Part shown: one piece after another, positions 12,130 to 23,929 of the stretch | Layout of the letters: every line of letters starts with the position of its first letter | Position numbering within the stretch: position 1 is the first letter of the stretch | Assembly (NCBI GenBank): GCA_024220505.1 | Contig: JAKZZE010000018.1 | Span: 1,116,001-1,180,000, forward strand | DNA: 64,000 nt | Origin: Rhizopus arrhizus | Taxonomy: Eukaryota; Mucoromycota; Mucoromycetes; Mucorales; Rhizopodaceae | Reading direction: 5' to 3' | Notes under the pieces: generated by a model | Database searches by the model: none | Seen by the model: only the letters and a program-made list of their open reading frames with translations | What the model was told of the DNA's origin: nothing | Made by a program: the position numbers and the translations under genes

Positions 12130-12670
12130 TAACTATTTATTAGATAGGACAGCCTGCAAGACAGTCAGCGAAACGGTTAACAGAATAGCGTGCAAATCCT
12201 GCAAAAGATGACTGAGCAACTTGATTGCTAGCATCTGCAATTATTTGTGGAATAGCATCTTTTTTTGAGTATATAAATTCTCTTTACACTACTCTTAACA
12301 ACAGACTAAAACCATTCTATTGGGTTGAGTTCTGGGGAGTAAGGTGACAAGTAAATACACTTGTACAGAAACGTATATCAATTTATCTTATTGCGATATG
12401 GAAAGAACAAGTACTGATGCATTTTAATTAACATTATCAGCTTTGTGCATTAAAATATCCTTCTCAAGTTGTTTATAATATACGGCACACATAAATGAGC
12501 GCGTTTTAATCCCTATTTTTCTTCTGCTCATAACTATTGTTTTGAAAGTAGTATCCCTTTTAATAAAGAGCAATAAAAAAATTAACTGTCAAGTGCTTAT
12601 AACTGGTGTTTAATGTTCGTTAAAGCAGGTTACAAATGGGCACTGAACGGTACAAAAGAAATCAAACTCA
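12130..12670 (-). pseudogene. Second IS630/DDE_3-type transposase remnant
   Basis: Minus-strand translation shows YLSPYSPELNPIEWF and then FAGFARYSVNRFADC, matching the C-terminal block of the 54-57 kb element (YLPPYSPELNPIEQFW, FCRYSMTRFEDC). Stops interrupt it, and only the last third of a transposase is visible. It differs from the 10.6-11.8 kb remnant, so it is a separate insertion. Confidence 0.65.
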
Positions 12671-12712
12671 TTGTCAGGATCCAATTCCAATTTAAATATT
12701 ACAATATGCGTG

Positions 12713-12716
<4 letters not shown>

Positions 12717-12758
<42 letters not shown>

Positions 12759-12840
12759 CATCTTGGCTCGTAACAATTGCTGAACACTTTCAAATGACCC
12801 ATGAGATTAGACCTCGTCAAAAAATTAACTTCTCAGTTGT
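12717..12840 (-). mobile_element. Short poly-A-tailed retroposon, copy 1
   Basis: An 82-bp unit (12759-12840) abuts a 42-nt T run on the plus strand, i.e. a poly-A tail on the minus strand. The same unit with few differences sits at 21173-21254, again beside a T run. Two copies sharing body and tail position indicate retroposition, SINE-like or a 5'-truncated transcript copy. No target duplication was settled. Confidence 0.6.
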
Positions 12841-12972
12841 CGTTCATCTTTGCGAATATCTAGTCAAAGATTTATATGAACAGATTAAACGATATTGGTC
12901 GATAGATCAGTGTTTTATTTTAGTGAGATTATTTATAAAAAGCGTCCTTAACATACAAAGTTGGGAAAAGTA

Positions 12973-13776
12973 TTACAACTGTTCTTTTAATACTTTAATT
13001 TTTTTAATAGCATGAACTTCCCGTTCCTTTTGTTTTAAATCTACTTCCAAGGCTTCAATTGACCGTTGCAGAGATGCTCGCCACGCAGCTTCTGGTTTAT
13101 CTTCAGCAAGCACCAGTTCAGTAGTTGTAGGCTCAGCAGGTCTTAGCTCAGTGGGTGTGGGTGTGGATGAAGATGTGGATGTGGATGTAGTTGTGGCTGT
13201 AGGCTCAGCATGTGTCTGCTGACTAACGGAGGCCAAATTCAGTGTATCGCCTGGTGCAGCCAAGGGTTGACATTTGCATAAAACCTTTTTGCGTGGAACG
13301 TCTTCACCAGAGACGTTTGTCGCGATTGTATTCTAAATAGCGTTTATTAGTACAGTGTATAACATCTTTTCAAGTGTTTAGGTAGCATAACTTACATATA
13401 AAACAGCTTTCCCTTTGGTTAAGGCTGGCTTCACTTGAATTGACAACAATGGGCATAAAATATTCATATTTACAGCGTAAGTATTACTTGACTCAGCAAT
13501 CGTTCCAAAGTGTAAATGCGCATATCTGTAATCAAGTTGAAAAGTTAATTCTAAGTTTTTACGCAGCTTTTTCGCTTTTTCCACGTACCCTTTTTGACTT
13601 TTTTTATAGACGTGAACCACCTTTACAATTGAGCAATTATTTATTCTTCTTTCAAGTTCTGGACCATTTAAGTTTACTAGACGTTCCCCTTGAACATACA
13701 CATGGCAATTGCATTTCCAGCAACTGTTACATTTGAGATATTTGGTACTTATAATATGAAAACAGTAAGAAGTCAA
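12973..13776 (-). CDS. Hypothetical protein with Cys-rich N-terminus and coiled-coil C-terminus
   Basis: I do not recognise the family. Two exons are readable, 13396-13776 and 12973-13332, joined across a 63-nt GT-AG intron (GTAAGT...TTTAG) that keeps frame, 246-247 codons in all. The first exon has a CxxCWxCxC cluster. The second has KKVLCKC, a Thr/Ser/Pro-rich linker and a charged helical end (LEVDLKQKEREVHAIKK). The first exon has no ATG; a TAG lies just upstream and an AG at about 13783 could be an acceptor, so the true start is probably in an upstream exon. It could be a host gene or cargo from the surrounding transposons. Confidence 0.4.
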
Positions 13777-14081
13777 TAGCTAACAACTAATATTTATTAA
13801 GTAAGAAAAAGAAGAGGAACTAATAATTTAGAATGAACCCTGGATTATATTATCTGACTATTAATTGTATAGTCTGACGTAGGCTGGACTGAGATCAATA
13901 ATAAAATAATAAATAAAGACATCATTAATGACCAAACACGACAACATTGACTTTTCATTTTGCCAAAGAAATCGATAGGCGAGTAGGCGTGGAGTTAAAA
14001 AAGATACTCGCCCAATAAAAAAGCATTGCAGGTTTTCCCACAAGTCGCAGATAAGAATTTCAAATTTTTTAATTAATAAAT
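13777..14081. other. Spacer between hypothetical gene and LINE2 3' end
   Basis: No gene is recognised. It may hold the missing 5' exon of the minus-strand hypothetical gene. Confidence 0.35.
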
Positions 14082-15717
14082 ACAGCTCTTTTTTTTTTGT
14101 AAATAAATAGTTTATTTTTATTTATAAATTATAATAGGAGTCTCACGTCTGAGAGCGGTATAAACCAAACGGAACAGAGTGTAGGCGATTGAACATGCTA
14201 GTCAAGGTCGAGTCTGCCCCTTGTGAGGGTGGTAAACTGCGACATAGCACGAGTGACCAGCTGTTCATCAATAAAAGGAAAGCCGTCAATAGTAAATCTC
14301 CAATGGGCACGCCAGATAACGGAAAGCACACAGCAGCTGAGAGTCCAGAGATCAATGTTGTCAACAAAAGTAAACTGCCGAAAAGACCAGAGAATTGAGC
14401 ATACATCGTCTTGAGTGAAAGTGAGGTGTGGACTAAAGAAATTGAAGGCATCTATCCATACTCTCCATTTCATAGAACAGCGCACGAAGAGGTGTTGTAA
14501 GTCTTCAGTGTTGGCAGAACAAAATTTACATCGTGAAGAGGTCAAACCGTTATCAAATCTTGAAAGAAGTGATTGGCTATTGAGTTTATGGTGGAGTAGA
14601 CGATACCATAGAGACCGACTTTCAGGCGAAACAGGCATTTTCCAAAAAAGTGACCACTTGGAGGTTGGTATTTGTGACAGTGCCGATGATGGTAGAGATC
14701 GCTGTATGAGAGACAACCGAAATGGTTTAGGTTTGTAATTGATCCAGTGGGGCTGCAAACAGAAGGCATCGATGAACGCTGAATCATCTACTTCACCAAA
14801 TGGTTGATTTTGATTCAATATATGTGGCCAGATAAGCTGATTTAGCTTGATGATACGATTATGAATATCTCGGCTTAACTTAGAAACCAGACGAGGGGAG
14901 GAAGGCTGGTCAGATGACAATAAAGGCCGTATACATCCAAAGTGGTGATCATACGTAAAAAATTGAGACATCTTGAGTTTTTTGTGTCGTGATCGAGTGA
15001 TCCAATAATCAGTAGGAATCATAGCGAATATAGCAGACAGGGGCAAGCGGAGAAGTGTGGCAGGAGTACACTTTGCCTGTTGTGTATCTGCATATCCGAA
15101 AGAATCAACTGCCTCATATATGTTTTGCATAAAGTTATTGGCGTGAGCAGCAGGACGTAATCGCAAAAGAGGGAAAAAGAGAGCCAGTCTTGTTCCAGTA
15201 TTTCCTGAATGGAAACGACGTATATGATCTAGCAATATAGGTTGACTACAAGACTGAGGGTGGTTATCTTCCAGAACTTGACGAAGCCAGCGTATCTGTA
15301 GGTTGTGTCGTTGAATTTGTGGATCCAAAAGACCTAACCCACCTAACTTTGGGTCTAAACACAACTGCGTGTATCTGATCTTAGGTTTGCAATTATGCCA
15401 GACAAACTGATAAATCACAGAATTGAGCCGTCGAAAGAAGGTAGTCGGCAAATGAACCATCCGCAGAACATACCACAATTTAGAAAGTATTAATGCATTC
15501 ACTATGGTAACGCGTCCTTTGATAGAAAGTCTACGTTGAGAGTAGATAGTACATTGAGCTTTCACTATCTGTAACAACTGTTGTTCTAGATAACGACGTT
15601 GATGAAAAGACTGAATCAAGGGAAAGCCAAGATATCGAAGTGGACTAGGTGACGAATGATCGTGCCATTTGGAAATACCTTGTGCTGCTAGAAAAGCAAT
15701 CCACTCTGGGTAGGAGC
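14082..15717 (-). mobile_element. LINE2, 3' half (inverted away from its 5' half)
   Basis: Minus-strand LINE sequence ends in a poly-A tail (plus-strand T run 14089-14098) followed by ACAGCTCT (14082-14089). That is the reverse complement of AGAGCTGT at 21716-21723, directly before the LINE2 5' end. At 15713-15717 the element stops at GGAGC next to an LTR; the 5' half stops at GCTCC (26444-26448) next to the other LTR. These matching 5-mers are the two copies of one LTR target duplication. This is therefore the 3' half of the element whose 5' half lies at 21724-26448. Confidence 0.85.
14198..15717 (-). pseudogene. LINE2 ORF2, C-terminal half: post-RT region and CCHC knuckle
   Basis: A continuous minus-strand frame starts at the LTR junction (SSYPEWIAFLAAQ) and runs through RYLGFPLIQSFHQRR, SIKGRVTIVNALILSKLWY and GGLGLLDPQIQ to a C-terminal zinc motif (CKFCSANTEDLQHLFVRC). 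It ends at RGRLDLD. These are the thumb and C-terminal segments of a non-LTR retrotransposon ORF2, matching LINE1 at 30.7-32.5 kb throughout. No start codon is expected: the reading frame continues from ...AFSLDGRS at 26448 once one copy of the GCTCC duplication is dropped. This half has no internal stop. Confidence 0.85.
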
Positions 15718-16244
15718 TGTTGTAGAACAGTAACTGATCGTAGTAGACATTGATAAATATAAGTCTTAATAAAAGATCCTAATTAAATAAAACAAATAAG
15801 TTTATTTAAATAATATTATACAATCAATTCCAATTAAACATGTTCTTTTAGAATATGTTTTGTATTAATGAGAGTTCTTTGATAAGAAGAAGTATCAACT
15901 AAAATAACAAGATCCAATTCAATATCAGGAATATTGCTAATCTTTCACATAATTGAAATAACGCGTAAAATAACGTTATTCAAATCAGTGAGAAATTCCC
16001 AGAATAAAAGATAATCTATGACAGACATACAAAAGAACAAATGAAAAGTTTTCATAATCATAATTATAGATGACACTTGCTAAAGTACCTGAAGATTAGA
16101 AGAACGCTTACAATAGACGATATTCATTAGGATTATTTTATACTTTAACTTAAACTAAAATAAAGATCAATCTCAAAAAGTATCCAAACTGTTCCTTTAT
16201 TTTTGTTTCCACCTTTCTTTTATTACCTTAACCACTATACAACA
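15718..16244 (+). mobile_element. LTR A (recombinant solo LTR at inversion breakpoint)
   Basis: It starts TGTTGTAGAACAG and ends ACTATACAACA, with inverted TGTTGTA/TACAACA termini. Its left flank GGAGC belongs to LINE2. Its right flank (TATAG) does not match, as expected for a recombinant LTR. The same LTR lies in reverse at 26449-40795. Compared with that copy it lacks about 420 bp between two ATTTC pentamers. Confidence 0.8.
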
Positions 16245-16503
16245 TATAGCACTTCTTGCTATATATGATATACAGTCAAATTATTAGTTTAAAAATCTTT
16301 TGAGTGATCTCACAAGGAATTAAGGGATTTATCGAAGTAAAAAAGACAAAATTATAGACAAAAGTTTAAAGCAAAAGCTGATCATCTCATCATTACCATT
16401 TCTGGCACAATTAACAGTGCTAAATTATTTTTCTACACCATAAAAGGTACAGCGAATACTGAGAAAAGACAAAAAGAAGAATGTTGATGAAATATTTTAA
16501 TTT
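16245..16503. repeat. Short spacer with repeat fragment shared with 51.07-51.15 kb
   Basis: About 16258-16350 is a same-orientation match to about 51070-51152 (both contain GCTATATATGATATACAGTC and AGTGATCTCACA). The rest shows nothing recognisable before the muskelin 3' end. Confidence 0.5.
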
Positions 16504-19473
16504 TTACATGATTTTTACAGCATCTATAAGGCTACCACTTGGTTCTTTCATTTTACTAGGAAAATATCCAAGCAAGCGTTGGAATAGTTGTGTTCTCATT
16601 GTAAAAAGAAAATCTATGTTTTCATGCTTTAGAATTGATAAATTTGGTCCATTAAATTAAATAAATATACCTTCTGTAATTGTTTGCAAGCCATTTTCAT
16701 TAGTTTCAACTTGCATAGGAAGACATAAATGAGTACAAAGCTGCTCTAGTCTAGTCACTTCTTCTTTGTTTTCGTAGTCAACCAATGGAACAATGAACTT
16801 TCGTAAGTAATGCAGAGCATCCATCGTGTCTTCTTTCAAATCACGTTCAGGACCAAATTCCTTTGTGTGGGATTGAGCATACAGCTGTTTATTACAAAGT
16901 TCATACAGTCTATAGGAGCGAATGAGGTATATACATTGGCGAACGATCTGTGTAGAAACGGGTCTGTAAAAAAAAAAAAATGAGCTTTTTTTTTTTTTTG
17001 CTGAATCCTTTCTAGTCGTTACTTTTTCAATTTGAGTTCCCAAAAGTCATCTAAACGTCTTCGATCATTAACAGGATCACCAGGATTACCACCAAAGACA
17101 AAGTATGTCCTTGTTTTGGGATTATAAACAAAATGATGAGCAAATCGAGGAAGAGGTTCGGTGTCTTTTAATTGCTCCCAATAGCTGAGGTCGTGATCTT
17201 CGTTTTCATAGACCTTCTCCCAATGATTTTTATCTATATTATATATCCAAATCAAATTCTTCACTACATTTGTAGGCTTATTGCATACATATCCAGTAAA
17301 TACACATAGCTCCTTTCGTTCTTCATCTAATACAGCTCTTTGTGTGTATCCGATATCAGAACCGTAGTTTCTAAAGAAATTTTGAGCAATATCATTGATT
17401 TTATCTTCGTTGATGGAATAGTAGCACAGATCCGATAGCTGCCCCTTTTCTCTCTGCCCAGCAAAGATATACAAACCACGTTTTAAATTATCGATCACCA
17501 TTGAATGCCCTGCACGCCCTTTAATAGTTTGAGCAGGGATTGGAGACCTATTGTCGGATGTCCAGTTTGAGGATCTGTGACTCGGGGTGGATGTTGCTAT
17601 GTGTGTATCCGGGGGAGTAGGGGGTGAATGTGAGCCTTGTGTATGAATATCATATCTAGTAAAGATAAATATACTTTGTTTAAATTTTCAGTAAGAAAAG
17701 CAAAAGATAATGTTACCTAATTATTTTCCATACACTCGAGTCCATATCATAGGCATATAGGCCACCATATGCATGAGCAATTGAGCCTGGTACAGCAATT
17801 CTACCCCCGGACACATATAAGGTCCTGCCGATGGAATCTACGCACATTTGAAGGTCAAATAGTAAAGGTGGGCCACCATCAACCTGTTTTTAACGATTAA
17901 TAAAGTACACAACTAATATATGAAGGATTTACTTGTGTATTTTCGCTAATTTTAATCCATTGGTCTTGCTCTATAAAATATTGGTAGAAATCAGAGCCAT
18001 ATGTGTTACCTGTCAAATCAGCAATTGTCGCATTTGCGGTTGGTTCAATATATCGTCCTAAAACAAATATTGATTTCCTAACTGGGTCAAAGCATATCTG
18101 ATGACACGATCTAGCACTAGGGCCTCCATCTCTACATTATACTCAGTAGTGGTATTTAAAGAACAATAAAATAGAATACATACGCACATGTATCAGCGCT
18201 TAAAAGGTGCCAACGCTGCTTTTTAATGTTGTAACTCCAAAAGTCAGACAAGTCCTTTTTTCCATCCCATCCACCAAATAAATAAATCCTTTCAGATTCC
18301 ACATCTATACACATTTGATGGCCACCTCGAGCGCATGGCATGTCTCCATCTATGGATATGTAAATAGGTGAATGAGATTACAAAGGACAAGATACACCTT
18401 ACCATCATTCAATGCATAAATTCTTTGCCATTCAGGAGAGTATTTAGCTGCTTGAACATAAGGTTGAAAAATACCAGATGTATCAGCGTCTCGGATGATA
18501 TGTTCTGCTTCATCAAATTTAGCTTCTACAACAAGCTCGCGGTGAAGACGACTAACTAATGGATGCTCAAATTCGACATTTGTTTTGTTTTTTAAAGCAT
18601 AGTATATGTCCATCATATTCTTTTGTCTAAAATGCTTAAGACAAAGCTTGATTGTCTCCAGCTCTTTGTACTAATAAATACTATAGTTATTAATAAAGAA
18701 TAACATACAGTAAAAATAGTATATACTTTTGTATATCCATTGAATACTCTAGCCATCAGACCCTCTTCTTTTATACCCTTAATTTCAACATACCATATAC
18801 TATAGTTGAAGTTTGTTCCAAATGTTGCTATTGGAGAAATTTTGATATATTGTATGGGAAACACCTATATTGTAAATATAAGTGGCATGCAAATATTAAT
18901 AATAGTAAAAGCTACCATGTTGTCGTAGGTGTAGCGTAGAGGAAATGTTTCAGTTTCAGTATCATTATTTAAACCTTTAAGTAAATAAATTCTAGTCAGA
19001 AAGGCTTAATAATATTGATTTTCTTTTACAGTATGTACCGTCATGTAGTATTTCATTTAAGTTGTTAGGATCCAGTCCACCAAATATTTTGAATTCTTTC
19101 AGATTACATACGTGAGCTGTAAAAATGAATAATTATGCACAATTGTCGTCATTTTGTTTTCTTCACTAAAACTTACGTCTGTGAAATTTACCAAATAGCA
19201 TTTGACCTTTTAGAAAAAACATTTAGTTTGAATATTTTATAACAGGTTTACAGACTTACAGGCAACAATTGGCTTTTCTAATTTTAATGTGACATACTGA
19301 GACTGGTCATGGGAGCCAGACGACCATCTAGAAGACTGTTCAGTTGGGCTGTTTATGGTGATATTTTGTGGGTAATAAGAGCCAGAATGAGATGAATAGT
19401 TGTAAATAGAGTATTGTAGAGTTTCTTGTGGTGCTGCTTTTATGGCCAGCTGTAAAGTATATTCTTCTTTCAT
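16504..19473 (-). CDS. MKLN1: Muskelin homologue (discoidin-like, LisH/CTLH, kelch repeats)
   Basis: Muskelin is a kelch-repeat subunit or adaptor of CTLH/GID E3 ubiquitin ligase complexes in animals; here the role is inferred from domain order. Twelve exons on the minus strand were read: 19260-19473, 19177-19206, 19039-19116, 18916-18974, 18727-18864, 18403-18670, 18184-18349, 17933-18131, 17717-17883, 17023-17655, 16671-16963 and 16504-16613. They join in frame to 784 aa. Residues about 1-170 are the discoidin-like domain (QSSRWSS, HVCNLKEFKIFGG, SIWYVEIKG). Next come LisH/CTLH helices (KLCLKHFRQKN...EHPLVSRLH), then kelch blades (GGHQMCIDVESERIYLFGG, VFGGNPGDPVNDRRRLDDFW) and the C-terminal tail QRLLGYFPSKM. 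It appears intact and lies inside the inferred inversion. Confidence 0.9.
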
Positions 19474-21145
19474 TTTAACTTTTTGATTTTAAAAAAAAAA
19501 AAATAATAGTAATAATATGCAGATTGAGAATGATTATGACTGCTGAGATTATTATGATTTGAACGCCGTTAGCAAAATCTATGTAAATTTGTTAAATTGC
19601 AATATAAGAATAATTGTCTAGTAAAATATAATCAAAAAATATTTTACACCATTTGTAAACATTAATAAGACATTGCTATTGCACCATTTATAAAATTTAA
19701 AAAGAAAAAATCAGATTCGGTAAAAGTCCATAAACAGAAACTGAAGAATGCCTTTAAGAATATTTTTAAAAGGAAACAAAAAATTTTGTCGCATACTAAT
19801 TAAATAAAAACATGAGCATTTAGATCATTCCAATAACAATATTATAAGCAATTACTGATACTTTAGTTGGGGTACAGTTCTGTAGCATACAAATATAATA
19901 GGATTTTGCTAGCCCAAAGGAAATTTGCATAAAATTAAAGTTTATTATTTTGTTAATGGATACATTTATACAAACTCACCAAAAAGGAGCAAAAATATCA
20001 TCATGCTATTTGTATAGATCAAAGTCTGACTATTTGTACGAAATACTATTGTACCATGAGTATTCGAGGTGTGTCCAACCACAGTTATCTACTGTCGTAT
20101 TCACCTCATTAAATATTTATTATTCGTATGAGGTTACTCGAATCTTAGATAAGAAATAACAAGTGCCGAATACATAATATTATTTCTTACATATTCCCTG
20201 AGACTCATTTCCAATATTAATCATACATAATACTTATATTATTCAAGCTCAATACTAAAATTGACCTTGAGTTCACTTTGGCTCCTGAATAATTCCATTT
20301 CCTATGTAAAGGCGTAGTTTGATTAAATGGGTTCTCTCTCGTCTTGAAATCCAATAAAGAGGTTACATAGAAACTCATTCACTAGGTTTTCAAGTACTAT
20401 CTCCTTTTTATTTCTCACTTTATTATCTGCAAATATCTCATCTACAAAGTTATCTAATTTATTTGTTGCTACAAAGTTTACTTTCTGTCATTATCATTTT
20501 GCTGATGTTCAGCGGCTTTACCACTATATTGAATTCGAAAATATCAAAGTCATAGGGAATTTAAGTTGTCTAGTGGCCCTTGATCCTCTCAACATCTTAC
20601 TTATGGACAAACAGTGATTCTCCAATGTTTTCATTGCAGCCTTGTATAGTGTACAACAGTTTCCAAGCCTCCTGCAAAAGAAATAAGCAATGAGCTCAGC
20701 ATCACATTTAGAAATTGTGCTAATGCAAGCATAAACATTACAAAATGACTGCTTGAGCCGACGATAAATAGACTGGAAAATTCTGTATAATAAAAATGGC
20801 AAACAAGCCGAACATTTAAAAAAGTAACGAGCATATTGTATTCTAACTATCTGAGCTGCGGATTGTTTAATATGAGTATATGATTAAATATAAACTTTGT
20901 TTACAATAAAAAAAAGTAAGTGAACGCGTGGAGTCTTCAACACATCTTAATCGCCCAAATTAGATCCAAAAGGAGTTTAATGAAATCGAAAAACAACCTT
21001 TAGGATCAAGATGAAATAAAATAAAAGGAAAGCAAATGAATAAGGAGTATAAGACATGCCATAGACACCGATGCGTGTTCTGAATTCTCTGCTAAAAATG
21101 CGATAACTATTTTGGAAAATTAATGCGATAATTGAGAACTATTCC
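19474..21145. other. Non-coding region upstream of muskelin with retroelement debris
   Basis: No convincing gene. Around 20320-20395 is a reverse-orientation match to 50930-51000 (shared ...CCTCTTTATTG... and GACGAGAGAGA). Short ORFs at 20524-20834 on the minus strand have no recognisable family and look spurious. The left end contains the muskelin promoter. Confidence 0.4.
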
Positions 21146-21254
21146 TTTTTTTTTTTTTTTTTTTTTTTTGTTCATCTTGGCTCGTAACAATTGCTGAACA
21201 TTTTCAAATGACCCATGAGATTAGACCTCGTCAAAAAATTAACTCCTCAGTTGT
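21146..21254 (-). mobile_element. Short poly-A-tailed retroposon, copy 2
   Basis: The 82-bp unit 21173-21254 matches 12759-12840 with only a few substitutions. It is preceded on the plus strand by 24 T (poly-A on the minus strand). The flanks differ from copy 1, so the unit ends at ...CAGTTGT. Confidence 0.6.
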
Positions 21255-21715
21255 AAACTACAGAGCTTTTCCTTTTCTCTACAAGGATTCTAATTTATTA
21301 AAAAAAGTACGACACTGTTTTTTTAATCGTGCGTTATCATTTTAGCAAAAGGTGCACGAGACAAGAAGTCTTCATAAAGAAGTTCTTCAGTTCACTTTAT
21401 ATTTATTTGAATATACCGCTTATGTATTTTATCACAAGATCTATGATACAAGTTTTTTTTTTTTTTTTTTTTTTTTTGCTTTTAAAAATTGACTTTCATA
21501 CTTTATAACTTAATTTTTCTTTTTCTTTTTTTTAAGTTACCTTCATTGTAAAAGTAGGAGTATGCAAGTAAACCCCAAAAAGAGGAATATAAAAGTAAAC
21601 CCACTTTTACAAAATGAAGAAATATAATATAATAACCAGGAAATATAATAGTAAACCCCAAAAAAGGACTATGATAGTAAACCCAGTTAAAATGAATATA
21701 CAGTTTTTTAAAAAG
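21255..21715. repeat. Spacer with repeated AGTAAACCC boxes before LINE2
   Basis: Four AGTAAACCC(C) boxes lie at about 21568, 21593, 21650 and 21676, forming two diverged copies of a unit of roughly 80 bp. A 24-27 nt T run is at about 21452. These boxes precede the inferred LINE2 5' junction (21724), so they belong to the target site rather than the LINE. Confidence 0.5.
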
Positions 21716-21724
21716 AGAGCTGTC

Positions 21725-23134
21725 ATGGTTCTTTCCGATAAAATATCTAACCAGTCAGTCAACGCAGTCACGCAGCGACCACAGACACCAGAGCCTACTA
21801 CTAAATTGAAAAATATGCCCTGGTCCCAAGTAGTGGCCAGGAAGCGAACATCACTTATGAATGCTACTTTCGAAAACAATATTCACAACAGTCAACAAGA
21901 CAAAGTTATTTACTCTAAAGTGTGGAGAGCAGGACGTTCTCCAGGTAGTGTCCTCCTGGACATGACTGATAGATCTGAATCGCCCGTGCAGCTTATGGCC
22001 TTAATTGCAAAATAATTTCCATCACAAATCGCGGTTGCAACTACCAAAGAAGGCAGTCGAAAGATCGCTGAAATCAATTTTGATCCCTTAGATCCAGCTA
22101 TTGATCAAATTCTTAAAGACGGCATCACTTTTGAAAATGATGCGGTTAGGCTTTTACCTTGTCGAGCCTTAGATCCAGCTGTCCCTTTAGTTCGACTTCG
22201 ACTATCGAACCTTCCCTTTCTTAAAGAGGACATTCTTAACGAACAATTAAAAATGAGTTTGGAACCTTATGGCTCCGTTCTTGATTTGGGAATCCTACGA
22301 GAATCCCACACCGGTACCTATATGGGTACGGGCTATGCTATACTGAGTGTCCCAAAAAATGATGACAGATTCTCTCCCCTTTCTCACCATCTTCCTTGGT
22401 ACCAGTCAGAAGATGAAGGCTTTTATGCTGTGTGGAGTGACATGCCCACCTACTGTCGTTACTGTCATGCTGAAGGACATGCCGTCCCTGATTGTCCAAA
22501 AAAACGGTCATCCCGTGTTTGTTGGAATTGTCGCACTAGTGGCCATATTGCTGCTGAATGCACAAAAAGCAAGAATAAGCCATTTAAAAAGGCCAGGAAA
22601 ACTCCTAATGCTTCACAGGGTAGAATAGCTCAAGATGAGGTCCAGTCGAGCCAAGCTTCTAATGGCATAGCTATGCCTAGCACCTCCCCCCAACCTCTCA
22701 CTTCGAATATCATGAAACGTAAACGTTCTATTCGGAACGAATCTGGTGATGACCCAAAGATCCATTCCTCAAATTTGCTGACAACTGAAGAGGACTCTAT
22801 CTTGGTATCCACTCAAGAGGTTTTGAAAGCTCTCTTCACTACACCCGCTGATTCGCAGGATGATATTCAAATGAAAACTAACACTGAAAGTATCGACGAT
22901 TCACATGTTGCTACAGACGAAGTTACTATGGACCAAGCCATCAAAAACATTCCTCAGTCTCAACATCAGGTTGCCATGGATAGCCACCATAATGACGCCC
23001 CAACAGGATATAACTTTCGTCATGACTCTTTAGATAATCTGGGATTACCAATACCAGAATGTATCCCTAGAGATCAGCAGCACGACACCACAGTGTTCAA
23101 CATTGATGGTGCTCTAACCCAATCTAAGCAATAA
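21725..23134 (+). pseudogene. LINE2 ORF1 (gag-like, two CCHC knuckles), one internal stop
   Basis: Starts MVLSDKISNQ, like LINE1 ORF1 (MVLSYKNH). An in-frame TAA at 22013-22015 breaks it where CAA would fit. The remainder has a nucleic-acid binding region (LVRLRLSNLPFLKEDI) and two adjacent CCHC zinc knuckles (CRYCHAEGHAVPDC, CWNCRTSGHIAAEC). The product should bind LINE RNA. Its stop TAA overlaps the ORF2 ATG by one base (TAATG at 23132-23136). Confidence 0.85.
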
Positions 23135-23365
23135 TGAATAATAGATCGAAAGAACTATTATTCAACATTTCTTCATTGAACTGTAACAGTTTGGTGAAGG
23201 CCCATGATACCCAAAAACAATACAATTTCATACGTTACTTACGCTCTTTAAATTTCAACATAATGGCCTTTCAAGAAACACACACCACCACAGACCATGA
23301 AAACTTCATCAATGTACAATTTCAAGCATCTCAGTCCCTATGGACTCGCCATTGTGGCTTACTTT

Positions 23366-23929
23366 TGTTGTAGAACAGCGTCTGATCATAACGGACATTG
23401 AATAATCACAACTAAAAGAAGTATATTAAAACTGATAAATCTTTATCAAATAAAATATATTCTTCTTCTTTTTTATATAAAACTATCACTATTAGATTCA
23501 TCCTATAAAGTAAACATGAACAATAAATAAGTCATGACCTTTATTATTCATCATTTCTGTAAATGAATAATAATGGATCAGGTACCTAGTCAACTATGAT
23601 CTGACTGGAGGCATTTCATATAAATATATCTTTCCTCTCAATGAAGACGGGACAATTCTCCCAGATCAGTTAAAGAACAATAAGATCTATAAAACAACGA
23701 ATTAAAAATTTTCATAATCGATTCAGTGATCATTCTTCAATCAAACATGTCAATTATTGGATCTACGCTCATAACAACTCATTTACCCGCCAACTGATAG
23801 AAGAATATAAATAGTAGACTTTGTAATGATTTCTTTTGAACAATTAAGATTGTCTTAAATAAAGTTCAGTCTCAAAAAGTATTCTTTGGTTTTTTATCGC
23901 TACCTTAATTACTTTACCAGAACATAACA
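23366..23929 (+). mobile_element. Solo LTR in LINE2 ORF2
   Basis: TGTTGTAGAACAG...ATAACA, 564 bp, flanked by the perfect 5-bp duplication ACTTT (23361-23365 and 23930-23934). Removing it with one ACTTT restores the frame HCGLLSFSS. It is related to but diverged from LTR A. No internal retroelement sequence remains. Confidence 0.9.

Noticed and set aside
20524..20834. Minus-strand ORFs with several Cys residues
   Set aside because: No recognisable family, no start context, surrounded by repeat debris; length is within chance for this composition.
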